Assembly (NCBI GenBank): GCA_030998015.1
Contig: JARWMV010000233.1
Coordinates: 2,108,001-2,172,000, forward strand
Length of the DNA stretch: 64,000 nt
Direction: 5' to 3'
Source of the DNA: Ceratorhiza oryzae-sativae
Taxonomy: Eukaryota > Basidiomycota > Agaricomycetes > Cantharellales > Ceratobasidiaceae
Positions 35,977 to 48,255 of the stretch are shown piece after piece. The translations under genes were made by a program, and so were the position numbers. The notes under the pieces were generated by a model that saw nothing but the letters and a program-made list of their open reading frames with translations, ran no database searches and was not told where the DNA came from. Position 1 is the stretch's first letter, and each line of letters begins with the position of its first letter.

Positions 35977-38129
35977 ATGCACATCAAAATCAGGAAGTGC
36001 AATATTGCCAGGAGTATGGTTTACCAAGAGATTCCATCAAAGTTTTCCTGGAACAAGAAGGTGCATGTATGGAAACTGAGGCGCCAAGCTGCAGCTGCCG
36101 GTCCCCACTCCCAAGGCGCAATAGGGAGAATGTATTTTGTTGGGATCAACCAAGGCAAAAGTTTTACCTTCGACTTCTTCTCACCACTGTTAAAGGCAAC
36201 ATCATTTGAAGCCCTGCGAACCTACTGCCAAATAGTCTACCCCACATTTCAGGCTTGCTGTACTGCACGAGGATTGCTTGAGCATGATGGTGAATGGACT
36301 CAGTGTCTTGAGGAGGCTTCCATAATCAAAACTGGATACCAGCTCCAAAAGCTTTTTGTGGTCATATTGACATTTGGAAACCCAACAGATCCACTAAAGC
36401 TCTGGAATGACTACAAGGTCTCCATCTGTGATGACCTTAGGCACTGCATTGTTTGGGAAGGCTGGGATATACCTGATCTCACTGATGAGAAGGTGTATGA
36501 CTACAGGCTCTATCTTCTAGAGAAAATGGTCATTGAAGCTGGGTCAACTATGGAAAGGGTTAAACTTCCAAGATCTGTTGGAGGATGGGCTGAATATGAA
36601 GGCCAAGGTAGAATTTTTCTTGAGCAGATACAGCTACAACAAGCTATCCCAGCTGGTGAACCTGAAGCCTTAGTGGGACAGCTGAATGCACAACAACTAG
36701 ACACCTTCAATCAAGTCTACACCTCTGCAGTTGAGTCTCAGGGTCAAACATTCTTTCTTGATGGCCCTGCAGGTACTGGGAAAACATTCCTCTACAAGGC
36801 ATTATGCAGCAAGCTCTGGTCTGAAGGTCACTACGTTATCTGTGTTGCATCTTCTGGGATTGCATCTTTACTTCTCCCAGGTGGCCATACTTCACATTCA
36901 AGGTTTAGCATCCCACTCAAGATCCATGAGACAAGCACCTGCTCAATCAGCAAGCAGTCTCATTTGGCTCAACTTATACGGCAAACAAAGCTAATAGTTT
37001 GGGATGAGGTTCCTATGCAGCACTGCTTCTGTGCTGAGGCCTTCAACCGCACCTGTCAAGACATTTGCTCAAAACCAGATCAACTTTTTGGTGGGATCAC
37101 TGTTGTCTATGGAGGGGATTTCTGTCAAATACTTCTGGTCATTCCACATGGCGAGCCTGAGCAGATTATTGCTGCATGTCTCAAATGCTCTCCTTTGTGG
37201 CCCCAAATGCACAAGTTGCACCTCACAGAGAATATGTGTCTTCAAGGTGATCCTGAGGCAGCCAACTTTGCCAACTTCTTGCTACAAGTGGGTGAAGGTG
37301 CCTCTATACAGCAGGGCCATGATGGCCCAGTAGAATTTAATCCAAACATGCATGTGTCATCCCAAGCAGATCTCATTGACAGAGTCTATCCAAATCTATC
37401 AACAGCCAGTCAACAGTTCAGTGACAAATTTCTCCAAGAACGCACTATTCTAGCTGGACGCAATGATGATGTCTTGCTTCTCAACAATAAGATCCTTGAA
37501 AAATTCCCTGGGGAAAAAAAGGTCTATAACAGTGCAGACAAGGTCAACACAGAAATTGGTGTTGACAGCCACTTGACAAGGGAGCTTTCAACAGAGTACC
37601 TCAATACACTGAACTCTGCCAGTATTCCAGTATCCAAGCTGGAGCTCAAGGTTGGGTGCCCAATCATGATTCTGCGCAACCTGGCACCGGCTCAAGGAGT
37701 TTGTAATGGGACAAGAGCAATTGTTGTCCATGCAGGTCAACATGTCTTGGAGGTGAGGCTATTAACAGGAAGTCATGCAGGTATGTGAAAATATTATAAA
37801 TAAACTCTATTAATGAAAGCTAACATTTTTTTACAGGTAACACTGTTTTTCTGCCACGGATAACTCTGTCTACGGAGGAGTCAGATTTTGGATTTGTGAT
37901 GGATCAGCATCAATTTCCAGTCTGTCTAGCATTTGCTATGACAATAAACAAATCACAAGGACAGTCTGTGAAGTATGTTGGACTTGACTTTGAAAATGCA
38001 GTGTTTTCACATGGCCAGTTATATGTTGCATTGTCTCAGTGTACATCTGCTCCCCGGATTTGTATTTTCAACAATTCTCGACAGTGTGTTGTAAGGAATG
38101 TAGTGTATAAGTCTGTACTGAATGACTGA
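35977..38129 (+). pseudogene. Helitron PIF1-like helicase region
   Basis: 603 residues are open (to 37788), followed by an exon 37837-38129 joined by a GT-AG intron. SF1B/PIF1 motifs are complete: Walker A GPAGTGKT, Q-x-x region SSGIASLLLPGG, Walker B VWDEVPM, GGDFCQIL, and C-terminal INKSQGQSVKYVGLDF and HGQLYVALSQC. The helicase itself therefore looks intact. The linker before it is damaged: KFYLRLLLTTVKG sits in a different frame from the flanking IGRMYFV and ATSFEALRTY (36130-36215). It is part of the same polyprotein as Rep and would unwind the donor strand during transposition. Confidence 0.85.
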
Positions 38130-39376
38130 ATTGTGTGCTTTTTTAAATTTTGAATTGGATGTTTGTTTTCTTTCAGAATATTTTTTGTATTTCTTCAACT
38201 GGCATCATGAAAAATCAAACAATTTCTATTTTACCAACCTGAGATGAGCTAAAAAACCCCCCCGGAGGTACGACGGGGCTAAAGGTCCTACATGATAAGG
38301 CCCCCATATCTTATATCTTCTCCCGCGACGGTTTTGAAATACAGCAAATAATATATTTATATTAACTATCCCCGTTTCCCACGCACAAGGCCACCGCGGG
38401 AAATCCAACACGATCGAATGATAAATCCGTATTATACACATGTCGACTGGGACGGGTACCGTGCGCGCGCGCGCTCCTCAAACCCGGGATGTACTGTGTT
38501 TTCAAAGTAGGTCCGTGGGCACATTTCAAGGTCAGCTATGCAGTTTAACTCACTTCTTTTCTACTAAAATTTGGACAGGCGGTGTGGAGCTCGCTGTGAT
38601 GCGCTGTCCCCTGTGAAGCCTCGGTACTGATAGCAATTTTCTGCGTCACGTTTGGCTGCATTTTTGTATTGCTGACCCATATTTCGCGCCACTCCTGAAT
38701 AAACGGGATACTGCTATCGCACAGAGTATATACATGTTGAACTAGCCCACCTCGCGCTCAGTTCGCTAAAAGCGGGGACGGCCTCAGGTTGGTTCTACCA
38801 AAGTGCATCGGCAGACGATACGACAGCGCATATGGCCTGAGTACGCCGGAAATATCGTATCGGAATGACGAGGAGGTATATGAGACGGAGAAAAGTTTGT
38901 TCGAGGCGAAATACAGACAACGGTGCTGACGGTAAATTTACTAGCATCGAGAAGCTCGCTCGGGTTTGTCCTTGCATCTTATGCAGCAACTATTTTAACT
39001 CGCGACTCGAACTTATTAACTCAGCTTGTGCATAGCACTTCATTTGATAGTCTCGGTCTCGGTTTTTTATTTATTTCGGATTCAGATTAAGACATAAGAG
39101 GAAAGGGACAAATAGCAGCGCACAGCGCGGCGTGTGGTTATACTTTATTCCTTCAATACTACAGCCCACAAGAACCAAAAATAGAGAACAGAATTAGCTC
39201 AAAGAGTTCAAAAAGTCCGAATTTCAGCAAACAAAACGAAGAAATCTTCAAAATCAATACAACGAGTCCAAGCATAAAAGCGAGACAATCAATCCAATAT
39301 GATGATAAATATATATAAAATTCAGTACGCGGGGCCGGACATCCACCTTAGACCTTCAGGGGTTTCGATCCCGAGT
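38130..39376. other. Intergenic; possible Helitron 3' flank
   Basis: No supported gene. A 5-bp stem (CCCCG/CGGGG) near 38256-38276 is followed at once by CTAA, a weak candidate for a Helitron 3' end. A short alternating CG run occurs near 38463-38474. The A-rich stretch 39150-39320 probably includes the 3' UTR of the minus-strand gene. Confidence 0.4.
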
Positions 39377-41891
39377 TTAACATCCTTGTTCCCTTCTCGT
39401 CCTTGATCGCATACTGCCGACGAGGGGGATAATCTCTCCCTTCTGTACGACGCGTTTTGTCCCATCTGCCTCGAGCAGAGTGTATATTGGCGATGGACGG
39501 AGTGGCTTGGGGGTCGCCAGCGACGCAGGGGAGTTCGCTGCGTCCATCTTGCTTGGGGTGGGTTTATCCAAAGCCATCTGCTCCAGGTCATGGGAACCCG
39601 ACCTAAGCATCTGGCTCAGGGGCTCCGGCTGGGCGGTCAAGACCGGCTTGTCGAACAGACTGAGCGAGCCTTGTTTCGCTTGGTTGGTCGGTAGGGCGAG
39701 GCGACTGGTTATTCTTTCTGTGAGGACGAAGAAGAGGCAGTGACTGGGGGAATGAACGGGGGTGGAGGCAGAAATGAGGTTAAGGCTGGGGCAGGGCCGG
39801 GAGAGGCCCTGGAGGGAACAGGATCTGGCATTGGAGTAGGCCCTGGGGTTTGGGCACGCGAATTCTTAGTCGACATGTTGACACGATCTAAAAGGGGCAT
39901 TGATGGCCCGGAGTTGATAAAATCCAGTTGGTTCTTGACCGCCCTACTCGACACAGGCGCAATCCTGCGTTGAGGCAATGCCTTCACCTTCCTGACCTCC
40001 GCTTTCTCTACCTTCCCAACTTCCTCAGCCGAGAGACATTTTTTTGAAGTCGGAAGTAATGGATACCCCCGGAATGGTTCCACTCGAGGGGCGGCTGTGT
40101 GGGCAAGGACAGTTTGGGGCTCCATACTGTTGAATTTACAATCATATCCGTTCATGTATGCGGTGTGTTTGTATCAGCTTACTCATCTCTGATATCATGC
40201 GCGTCTCTGTGAAAAATTTCTCTCCTTAGTTCTCTACCTTCGTAGTTGAGCTAAGTACGAGTTGTATGTAGCTCCCCCAAAACCTCCTTGTGCGAGACAT
40301 ACGTTGTTTGACGCGAGCCGAGATTTTTGCCAGACCAGGAAAAGAGATCAGCCAAATGGGATCCACCATCGGCGTAGGCACCACCAGAACACCTTGGGGT
40401 CGACCGACAGTCTTCATATCCACCGATTCCATCTCCGACGGCTGATGAATATCCTGGACGCCTGTTGCCTGTCGTTGCTGCTTGTCAAGCTTCGTCTTCT
40501 TTTTCCAATCTGGGCAGCGAATCCAAGCAGCGAGCTTAAGCTTCCCGTTCCGTTCGTCGTATATGCCGGCTTTATATCCTTTAGGGCAAGCAGGGGCCGG
40601 CTCTTGATCCGTGCACGCGTGTCGGATCCAGCTATGCGCGACAAGCTCTGTCCACGCGGAGGAGGCGATGAATACCGGACCATGGCAGGGCGGAATGGCT
40701 GACGGAGGTCAGGGTAGCAACCTCAATCGAGGTGTCAGACGCTATGCTGTCGTAGGATAGATCGGGCAGGGATTCAAAAAAGGCTGATGGTGGGAGGTCT
40801 GGGGGTATGGCAGGGAGCTGGAAGGCGCCAGGAGAGGTGGCGTTGAGTGGAGGATGATGATATTCAACTGTTGGGACAAGCAAGGATCCAGGATCGCCGG
40901 ATACAGAGAGCTGAAGGCGAGCCCGGGGATATCCAAGTTTCCAGTAGAGAGTGTTCTGAGTGGGGTCGGAGTCCTTATGATAAATGTGGCAGGATGCTTA
41001 CCTGCTTGCTTGAAGCGTCCACGCCGAATCTGGAACGTTGGTATCGGACAGTTGGGGATTGAGTGCATACGAGTGATTCCTGGGAGACCCAAAGCAATTT
41101 GGATATGGGTTGATGTCCGAGCCCCACCCCGCCGACTTACTTTAGGGCCGAACTGAGAGACTTGCGCATTTTCGAACACCGGTCGATGTTCATGAAGAAC
41201 CGCACCGATCCCACCATTCATGGGGGTTGCATATTCCTCGACTGGCCCCTAGTGGTACCGAGACCAGTGCACCCAGATGGATCGGATGATCGACGCTGTC
41301 AGACGTTGATCGGCATTAGTGCCGAGATCATCAGCGAAGATCATGACGTGCCAGCGAATTTCAACAGCTTGCAACGGACAAGATATGCGAAAGAAACTGA
41401 GAGCGATACAACCAGAGGATCATATTTGTTACAGATAAAGATGGTTCGCCCGGGCAACCAAGTAGTTCCGGCCTTCATAGCTAGTAGCAGACAGTGGGGA
41501 GCTATACAAACACAGTAAACGACCTCGATGATGATAGGACGCCAGCGGTCGAATCGTTGCTTCGTACAAGGGAGTCGATTATACAGGTACGTCTTAGCCC
41601 GGGAAAAGAGTTCGTAGAGGTCTGTCGCCCGACGGTCAAATTTTTCCCCAACAACAGATCCAGGCACTCACTAGACTTGTTCCAGGATCACGTCGAAGGT
41701 CCAAGCAGGACAAGAATTACACCGCCATAGGCCATTATTGAGTTTGCATCAAAATTGGGAGTCGGAGACAGGAGCAGGTCGACCAGCCTATTGATGAAGT
41801 ACAAAAGCGCGCGGATAGCTAGCCGGAGCGCAACGTATAAAAAGAAGCAGAAGGCCGCGACAATGTATATCGTCGCCCGCTGGGGACTCAT
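39377..41891 (-). CDS. Multi-pass membrane protein with Pro/Ser-rich tail (family member B)
   Basis: Not a recognised family. From ATG at 41891 it reads MSPQRATIYIVAAFCFFLYV, a membrane segment, followed by more hydrophobic pieces (NSIMAYGGVILVLLG; PLVVSLSVSFAYLV). The tail is rich in Pro and Ser and spread over several exons: FFESLPDLSYDSIASDTSIE, a basic stretch KLKLAAWIRCPDWKKKTK, PSEMESVDMKTVGRP, PGPTPMPDPVPSRASPGPAP and a last exon ending TRREQGC at 39377. ESLPDL, KLAA and SVDMKTV align in the same order with member A at 28514-30781. The exon chain is only partly resolved, and some frame changes could be unrecognised introns or damage. Orientation is the same as member A, with the Helitron between them. 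Function unknown. Confidence 0.5.
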
Positions 41892-44800
41892 CTGAAACCA
41901 GTCGGCAGCGGGTGTATCAGAGGATATGGAATCATTGATGTTTTTTGGTCATCGTATCCCAGTTGGTGACAGAAGCTGACGAGGTGCGTCGGTCAACCAC
42001 CAGGATAAATGGGCCTGGTTGTTGGCGAAAGAAATACATGTGAGCGGGAGCGATGGCAAAAGACTATCGAATGGGCGGGTTAGCCCAGTAGTAGGATCGA
42101 CCACAAACATCCAACTGAATAGGTCACAACCTCGATGCCCCATCAACATCTGCGAGAGTCATGGCAAAGGCGATTCAAACTCATGGCCCCGCCGCACTGA
42201 GTCCAATTTCGGAAAAACTGCCATATGCAAGACAAAATCATGCCCTAGAATCATTTTGAACTTTGTGATTTTCATGATACGTTGAATCAGGTTCGAAATA
42301 TACATACCCATTTATCCTTATACGAATACACGAATATATTAACCAAGAGTGTTGATGGGTCTAGAAAGTCGTTAAACTTTGCCTCTGGCGAATCGTAGAT
42401 AAGACTTGCCTGGATCTGGAAAGATTCCGACAAATCTCCAAAACTCAAGTAGGTAACATGCTTTCGACTTCGCACCAAGGATGACCAAGTTCGTCCCCCC
42501 CCCCTCCCCCACTTTCCCATCAGTCGAAATGAGAATCGAATATTTTCCAATCTTCAAATCATGGGAAATTGGGTGGGGGGGATGGTAGTCTGCGATATGA
42601 TGTCATAAACGTTGTTTGGAACATATTTGCTTCCGGGAACAGCCACCAGACAAACGCCTCGCCACTTGCGGTGTTGACAGCAGACCTGGGCCCTCTAGTC
42701 CACGAGTACAGCACGCGTCGACGCCCCATGGTTCTGTGCCAGAACAGATGTGCGCTGGAGCACTGAGTCCCCCGAGTTCATTAAATCAAGAGCCTCAAAT
42801 TTGTGTCATCACGGTCGCTGAATGAGTCGGCTTGGCCCAACTCCAAAGCAGATGGTGCGCAAATTTCATGTGGAAGGCCTACATTAGTCTTCCATAATGA
42901 GACAGGATTGCTAAACCGAGTCGGCGAGACAATTGCCGAGACGTGTGATACGCATATATCCATCAGAAATGGTTGAGTTTGACCAAACTTGACCCGCCCA
43001 TCGGGGCCAGTTGAGCATTAAGCAGAATTTTCTGTTAGTTGCCCTCAGGCCTCCAAAATACGGAAAAACCTGTTAAGTACGAATTCTCCTCCTATCGGGA
43101 ACCAACAGCGCAGTCCAAAATCGGTTTGTAACGGAACTGGCCTATATGGCTCCATACAAAACACGATAAAATAGCAGCATGAAACAGAGTTTTGGGCGAA
43201 AAGTGCCAAAAATGAGCCACAAAGATGTACCAACCTGAAAATCTTGATTGCCCCTTTTTCGGAATAATCGTTCCGAGAGCTGGTCAATGAATGTACCATG
43301 CTTGTTTGTGGTATTTTATGTGGCTACTTTCGGTAGTTTTTCGACCAAATCATAACATCTCATTCATGCTGAATTTCAATGCATATGGCTCACACAGTCC
43401 CCGGCCCAGTCTGCAAGCATCACTTCGTTCGCTGGTACGCAGGGCCATTAATGTAGCCATGTTGTGCCGCGGCCAATGCGGGGCAACGGATGCCTCCATA
43501 CCGAAACTTGGCCTTGATAAGGGAATCATAGCCAATGAGACCGAGAGGACCCCCTAACCCACTTTGTTCAAATTTTTCACAGTCAGAAAGCAACCGACGG
43601 TGGATTCGTCTATTGAGAGCGGATCTGTAGATAGACTTTGAATGTCTCTCCGGGGCATCCCAGCCCCCATTTTTACTTCAAGTTGGGATGGGCAAGGCGA
43701 TCGTAAATGAGTTTGGTGGCGCCATCCGGATCGCTGCTTAGGTGGCTCGATTCGCATGTGCCGGCGATTTGTGTCGCACAAGCTAACCAACAAATGTCAC
43801 GTTTTCCTCTACACCCGGAAAATGCACTTGGAGATCCGTGTAACAACTAACCCGGAATAGTCCCATGTTTTATCCTATTAATAAATAGGTCACTGAATTA
43901 TGTAGGGTTTTTCATGCCGAGAGTCGTTGGAGAGTTTAGTTACCTCTTGTGTTACTTGTTTGGTCATCCGCTGACATGGCATTGAATCCTCAGGATAAAT
44001 GAGATGGCGCGAATTCGGCCACACAGACAAGCCATGAGATCAAATCACTCGGAAACACCATAGATATCTGTTTCCGTAAAACAAGCTTCGTTCGTACTAT
44101 CTAGGCTACCTTCCGGGGTCCGCATAGGGACATTGGAGGTCCTCATTGGGGACTCGGATATGATCTAGCTTGATTTCTAAACAAATCACTAGATGCCCCA
44201 GCCGGAAGAGCCGAATGAATATCCGCGGCTATGTAATCAGACAACGCATTTCCGAATATCGCTGTAGTCGAAGTTGCCCCAATATAAAAGAGTATGCTGA
44301 AAGAGGCTAAGTGTTGAAGGATATGTGACTTGAGAATCGCAAAGAGGATAAGTCCTTGGCTACGATGTTGGGGCGGTGCCAAGGCGGGTTGCACCCAACG
44401 CATAGCCGTTCTAAACCAGTCACAGTAGCCAAAGCTGGAAGCAACCCATCGGAGGGCCAGGTTTCTTTGCCAGATACTAGAGATTGATCACACCTTCTAA
44501 GGAGATGATATGTTTCAAGATCGTCAAATGCTCAGGGCCCAATCATTTCCGCCGCAGTAGGACAAGCGAAAGGTTCACAACGACAAGAAGTGGTTCTCCG
44601 ATAATATCGTTAGCTTGACACTGGTTTTCGTGTTGCCCAAACTCAATGTCGGACGTTTGAGTAGCCGAAGATGGCCGAATGCCTCGGGGTCCGCTCCTGG
44701 TGCAGTCAAGCCACAAGTAATATCTTGGAATCTCTGGAGAAAGCCCAAAGAGTGCTGTAATGGTTTTATGCTGGAGGCGAGGGCAGGGGTCACCAAGCCA

Positions 44801-44917
44801 CTTGAGAATACTCAGTCATTCAGCGGACGCCATCGGTGAAACTTCTGCTGCATATAACGAAGAACCCCCCACGCCACCACAGAATCTGCAGGAAAAACTC
44901 GGATGCAATACGGTGCA
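41892..44917. other. Gene-poor region
   Basis: About 3 kb without a supported gene. Two C- and G-rich runs near 42495 and 42573 form an imperfect inverted pair. Minus-strand frames at 44143-44403 and 44575-44796 could be the decayed C-terminal part of the F-box relic next door, but I could not match them to the family. Confidence 0.45.
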
Positions 44918-45349
44918 CTATGGATGAGAATCGGCCGTGACAGAGACGCTCGTGAAATTTGCGAGGTTAAGTCGGGTTGAAAGTTCGAGTAAGTGATTCC
45001 AGCCATTAACATCCCAATAATAAACTTGCTGAAGGTCGTCATAGATTTCGAGGCTTTTTACAAGTGGGACGTATATCTTGAACAGTTTTGTGTTCTGGAC
45101 GACGGAATTTGGTAATGTATGTGCCTGGAGTTGGAAGAACGATATGGTATTTTTAATTTTTCTCACTGTTGTAGTCTCGCTCCATTCATTTTGGCTGACC
45201 TGCATGTCTGGCAAAAGCTTCAAAGGAATGCCTAGGCCTTCCATATGTTCCCAGACGGTGAGTGCTACGACTTGAGACACCGCTTTGCTCACTCGACACA
45301 TGCGAGACCACTTTGGAATCTTGAGTTCCTTGCATATTCGCGTTGCAAG
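44918..45349 (-). pseudogene. F-box family relic, N-terminal half
   Basis: On minus, ICKELKIPKWSRMCRVSKAV and ALTVWEHMEGLGIPLKLLPD align with the F-box region of the gene at 48256 (CARLARTCK, FVWSHVDGG, LLSLIGG). LFKIYVPLVKSLEIYD, YYWDVNGWNHLLEL and FTSVSVTADSHP match FEVYAPYVRRLSVYG, YYEVDGWEHLIS and LLSITLQSTCDSH. A stop follows SHP at 44918, and the reading before 45349 is closed by TAA, so both ends are broken. The leucine-rich C-terminal part is not recognisable downstream. The fragment is about 430 bp of a gene that is normally about 1.7 kb. Confidence 0.75.
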
Positions 45350-45523
45350 TTAGACAATACTAAACACCCAAACTGCGTTAGACTGCATCGAAGCTTGACG
45401 ATGGTAGCGCTGGCGTCACGTGTAGGGTCGGCTCCAGAGGCCCGTTCTTGTGGTTTTCTAAACCTGACCGCGATTTGGGTCAATTTTGATCGGATGTTCA
45501 CTCATATGCACAAGGTAATTACT

Positions 45524-48018
45524 ATGGCTTCTGAATCGGAGTCTGTGTTCGACACCAAAGGTATGGGAAATTTCTATTCATTGGGTGAAGTCTAACGATG
45601 CTCCAAGGTAGATGCGCACCTTGTTTCTGGGTTTTATCGAGGCTCAATTACTGCCGTCCCTGGATATGAGACGGACTGTATGTCTGGGGGTGTGCTGGTC
45701 AGAGCTCCAACTGGGTAGTGCTCGATTGGAGGTCGAGACGATGGCGCGTTGTGGAATCGGTGCGCTCCCTGTATATTCACTAAACCGTGCGATTAATGGG
45801 GTCTGGTAGATCAGTAATATAGATGCGCCGGGCGTCCGCCACGCACATACCGCAACTTACTTTTCTATGCACGGAGATCCGTTCATAGCAATATTGGGTT
45901 CGTTTGATTTATCTCACGTATGGGATTATTTTATACAGTTCGGCTCTAGGTGGATCAGCTAGCCCTTCTGAAGATCCAAATCCTCCGTTTCCGAATGTCC
46001 ACATTTATAGCGTCAAACAGAGATTATGGCTTCCTGTGCCCTCGGCAGTCGAGTCTCAAGCAGGGGTCGAACAACTGACGCCTCGATTGTTTCACTCCGC
46101 AACCTTTGTAGAGATCGAACATGAGCCATACTTAGCAGTCGTTGGAGGAATATTCAGCGATCAAACGCTGGTGACAAATGTACCGGTTCCTACGATAGTT
46201 GGTCGCAGTACGTATCCGTATGGCGCGGAACTCTCATCTACGCTCACCAACCATAACTAGGAGTGCTTGTTTTACCCGAACTGCGCTTCTACAACCTTCG
46301 TCTACGACGGTGGTCTCAGCCAGTGTATGTTCCAGGACGATACAGACATAGCGCTATCCTGATTCCATCGTCGAGGCGTGACCTCAAACTGATGATTGTG
46401 GGAGGACGAGATAGCACCGGTGGGGCATCGAAAGATACCCTAATAATCGACGTTCGCGCCGCCCTCCAATCTCTGAGATATTCGTGTCAGTTCTTCCTAT
46501 CCCTCTGGTGTCTTTTTTTGATAATTTCGTTCGTCCAGCTTCATTATCGAACAAGCCCACACCCGACGATTATGGCCAAGGTGTATACTGGTCTTGGTTG
46601 GCTGGTGCTGTTCAACCTCTTGGCCCTTATTACGGTGATTGTCATATAGTGCCGTACGGTGATTCTCTCGTCATATTTGCGGTGCCGGATCGGTCCGCCT
46701 CCCTCACATACACTCAACCCATGTCTGTTGGCCGACGGTCTTCTCGTAGAAGCCATAGTCGAACTGAGCCTGGAGTCAGGCCATCCGAGCAATCAGGCTC
46801 ATCACACCGCAGTGATTCGCACAGCTCTCATTCCGGATGGGTTTTATCCTTCTCAGGTGGATCCGTGTCGTTCCGTGAGCTCCGAAAGGTTAGGAGGGCG
46901 GCACAACGAGCCGAGGCTGTGGCACAAACTCGGTCGTCGACCAGATTCCCTGAGCCACCAACAGCCCAGATCCCGTCCCAACCTCCAACGTTCTTGCAAA
47001 GCCATCTTGGATATGGTGTGGGGCGATGAGCTCGGGATGGGGGACCGCGACTGGTGGAGAGGAGGATCTATTATTAATGATCTACCACGCAGAGGGGAGA
47101 GTGGTTTTGGCTCCAGTTCTACTCAGTGCCTTGGGCATATGTCGAGCCGGAGCAACAGATACCGCAGCGTATACTTCATCAGCCAACCTAGTCAGTCTCC
47201 TTCCACCTCTTTGGGATGGTGCATCGCCTGCAGCGACACCCGAATCATACTTGTCTCCCCTCCGGCCCCCCTTCGCCGATTTTCTCGTCCATAGCTCTAC
47301 ACCAGGGGCCCCGCCACTCGCTGTCCATCGCAACATCTTGTTCTCACGCTCCACTTACTTCAACATGTTGCTCTCTTCAGGCTTCAACGAGAGTCGTACC
47401 GGCGAAGCGAGTGTCGATGAGGGATATTCGGCTACGTATGCAATGTGCTATTGGATTTATACGGGTACTCTCCCGAGCTGGCTCGAAAATCCAAGTGGGA
47501 CCCGTTCGGACGAGGGAACGAGCCCTACCGCAGCCGTATCCAACTACACCACAGGCGTGGGAGAGACTTTATGCGAGCTCCTCATCGCTGCCAATGCTCG
47601 GATACTCCCGGCACTCGCGACACATGTACGTCGGCTGCTATTGCGATACATGGACACCCCCGAGCTCGCCCCTCACGTGTGGAGAGCAGCTGAATTGACG
47701 GATGTGAGCGACACTGAGGACCTCGTTCCGCTTTCTCGAGCCGCTTCCTCCAACTTGTTTGGAAGATGGGTTGGAGAAGTTGTGCAGTCTCAAATGCGCC
47801 CCCCTGAAGACCGAAAGGAGTTTATGGCGGCCGTATTAAAGTGGTGCTGCGAGGGTGGAGCGGAAGTAACTTCTGCTATGGAGAATTCGAGGGATATGCT
47901 CGAGACTGAAGTCTGGGAATCCTGGTTACAAAAACGCGCCAGGGTGAACTCGGAGGGGTCTTCATGTGAGAGATTTGCGAGAAAAGAAGGGGGCGATTCA
48001 AGAATGGGGCGCACATAA
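45524..48018 (+). CDS. Kelch-repeat plus BTB/POZ protein
   Basis: The N-terminal half has Kelch-type blades: GLYVWGCAGQSSNWVVLDWR, VRHAHTATYFSMHGDPFIAI, LFHSATFVEIEHEPYLAVVG and YRHSAILIPSSRRDLKLMIV. After linker exons, a BTB/POZ domain begins near 47270 (FADFLVHSS, PPLAVHRNILFSRSTYFNML, LSSGFNES) and an alpha-helical C-terminal part runs to 48018 (YTGTLPSWL; LLIAANARILPALATHVRRL). Kelch-BTB proteins are usually substrate adaptors for CUL3 ubiquitin ligases. Exon structure is provisional: the start at 45524 (MASESESVFDTK) needs a splice into 45605, and one frame change near 45670 is unexplained. Further frame changes near 46700-47030 probably mark introns. It could instead be two adjacent genes, Kelch and BTB. 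Confidence 0.62.
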
Positions 48019-48255
48019 ACCTCGGTTGATTCTTTTCGGATTTGGTGTATGTACCGCTATGTGTTTTGCATAATCGATGCCTTGATGGACGTTGCGCGAC
48101 GATCCCCCGCTATCCTAAAACAGACGTATTGCAATTGCTCAGGTACCGACATTCGTAAAAACACCTAGGATTATAATATCACGTGATATATCTTCTGAGT
48201 GTCACCCCGCATTCCTCATTCTTTCCTTCCACTCGACCACCACCTCCCCCTCTTC

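Larger units (their letters stand above)
33060..38129 (+). mobile_element. Helitron, coding region decayed
   Basis: A rolling-circle transposon encoding a Rep/Helicase protein. A Gln/Pro-rich start (about 33095-33500) is followed by small exons, then a zinc-binding region (CQHCGAYHW, CCQEGC) and the Helitron-like N domain. The Rep domain keeps the two-histidine motif (LPHMHLLVWV) and tyrosines in KYIFKYVYKG. The C-terminal PIF1-type helicase has GPAGTGKT, LIVWDEVPM, GGDFCQILL, INKSQGQS and HGQLYVALSQ. A GT-AG intron (37782-37836) joins GSHA to GNTVFLPRI. Damage includes a TAG at 35098-35100 inside Rep and frame changes near 35715, 36005 and 36160-36210. No element-wide ends were identified: a 5' TC and a 3' hairpin plus CTRR could not be fixed. 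The limits given are those of the coding region. Confidence 0.88.

Noticed and set aside
38256..38280. CCCCG/CGGGG stem followed by CTAA as a Helitron 3' end
   Set aside because: The stem is short and directly abuts CTAA, whereas Helitron ends usually have a gap of about 10 nt, and the next base is A rather than T. Not enough to fix the end.
42490..42590. C-run/G-run inverted pair
   Set aside because: Mostly homopolymer complementarity, with imperfect arms and no target duplication; probably simple sequence.
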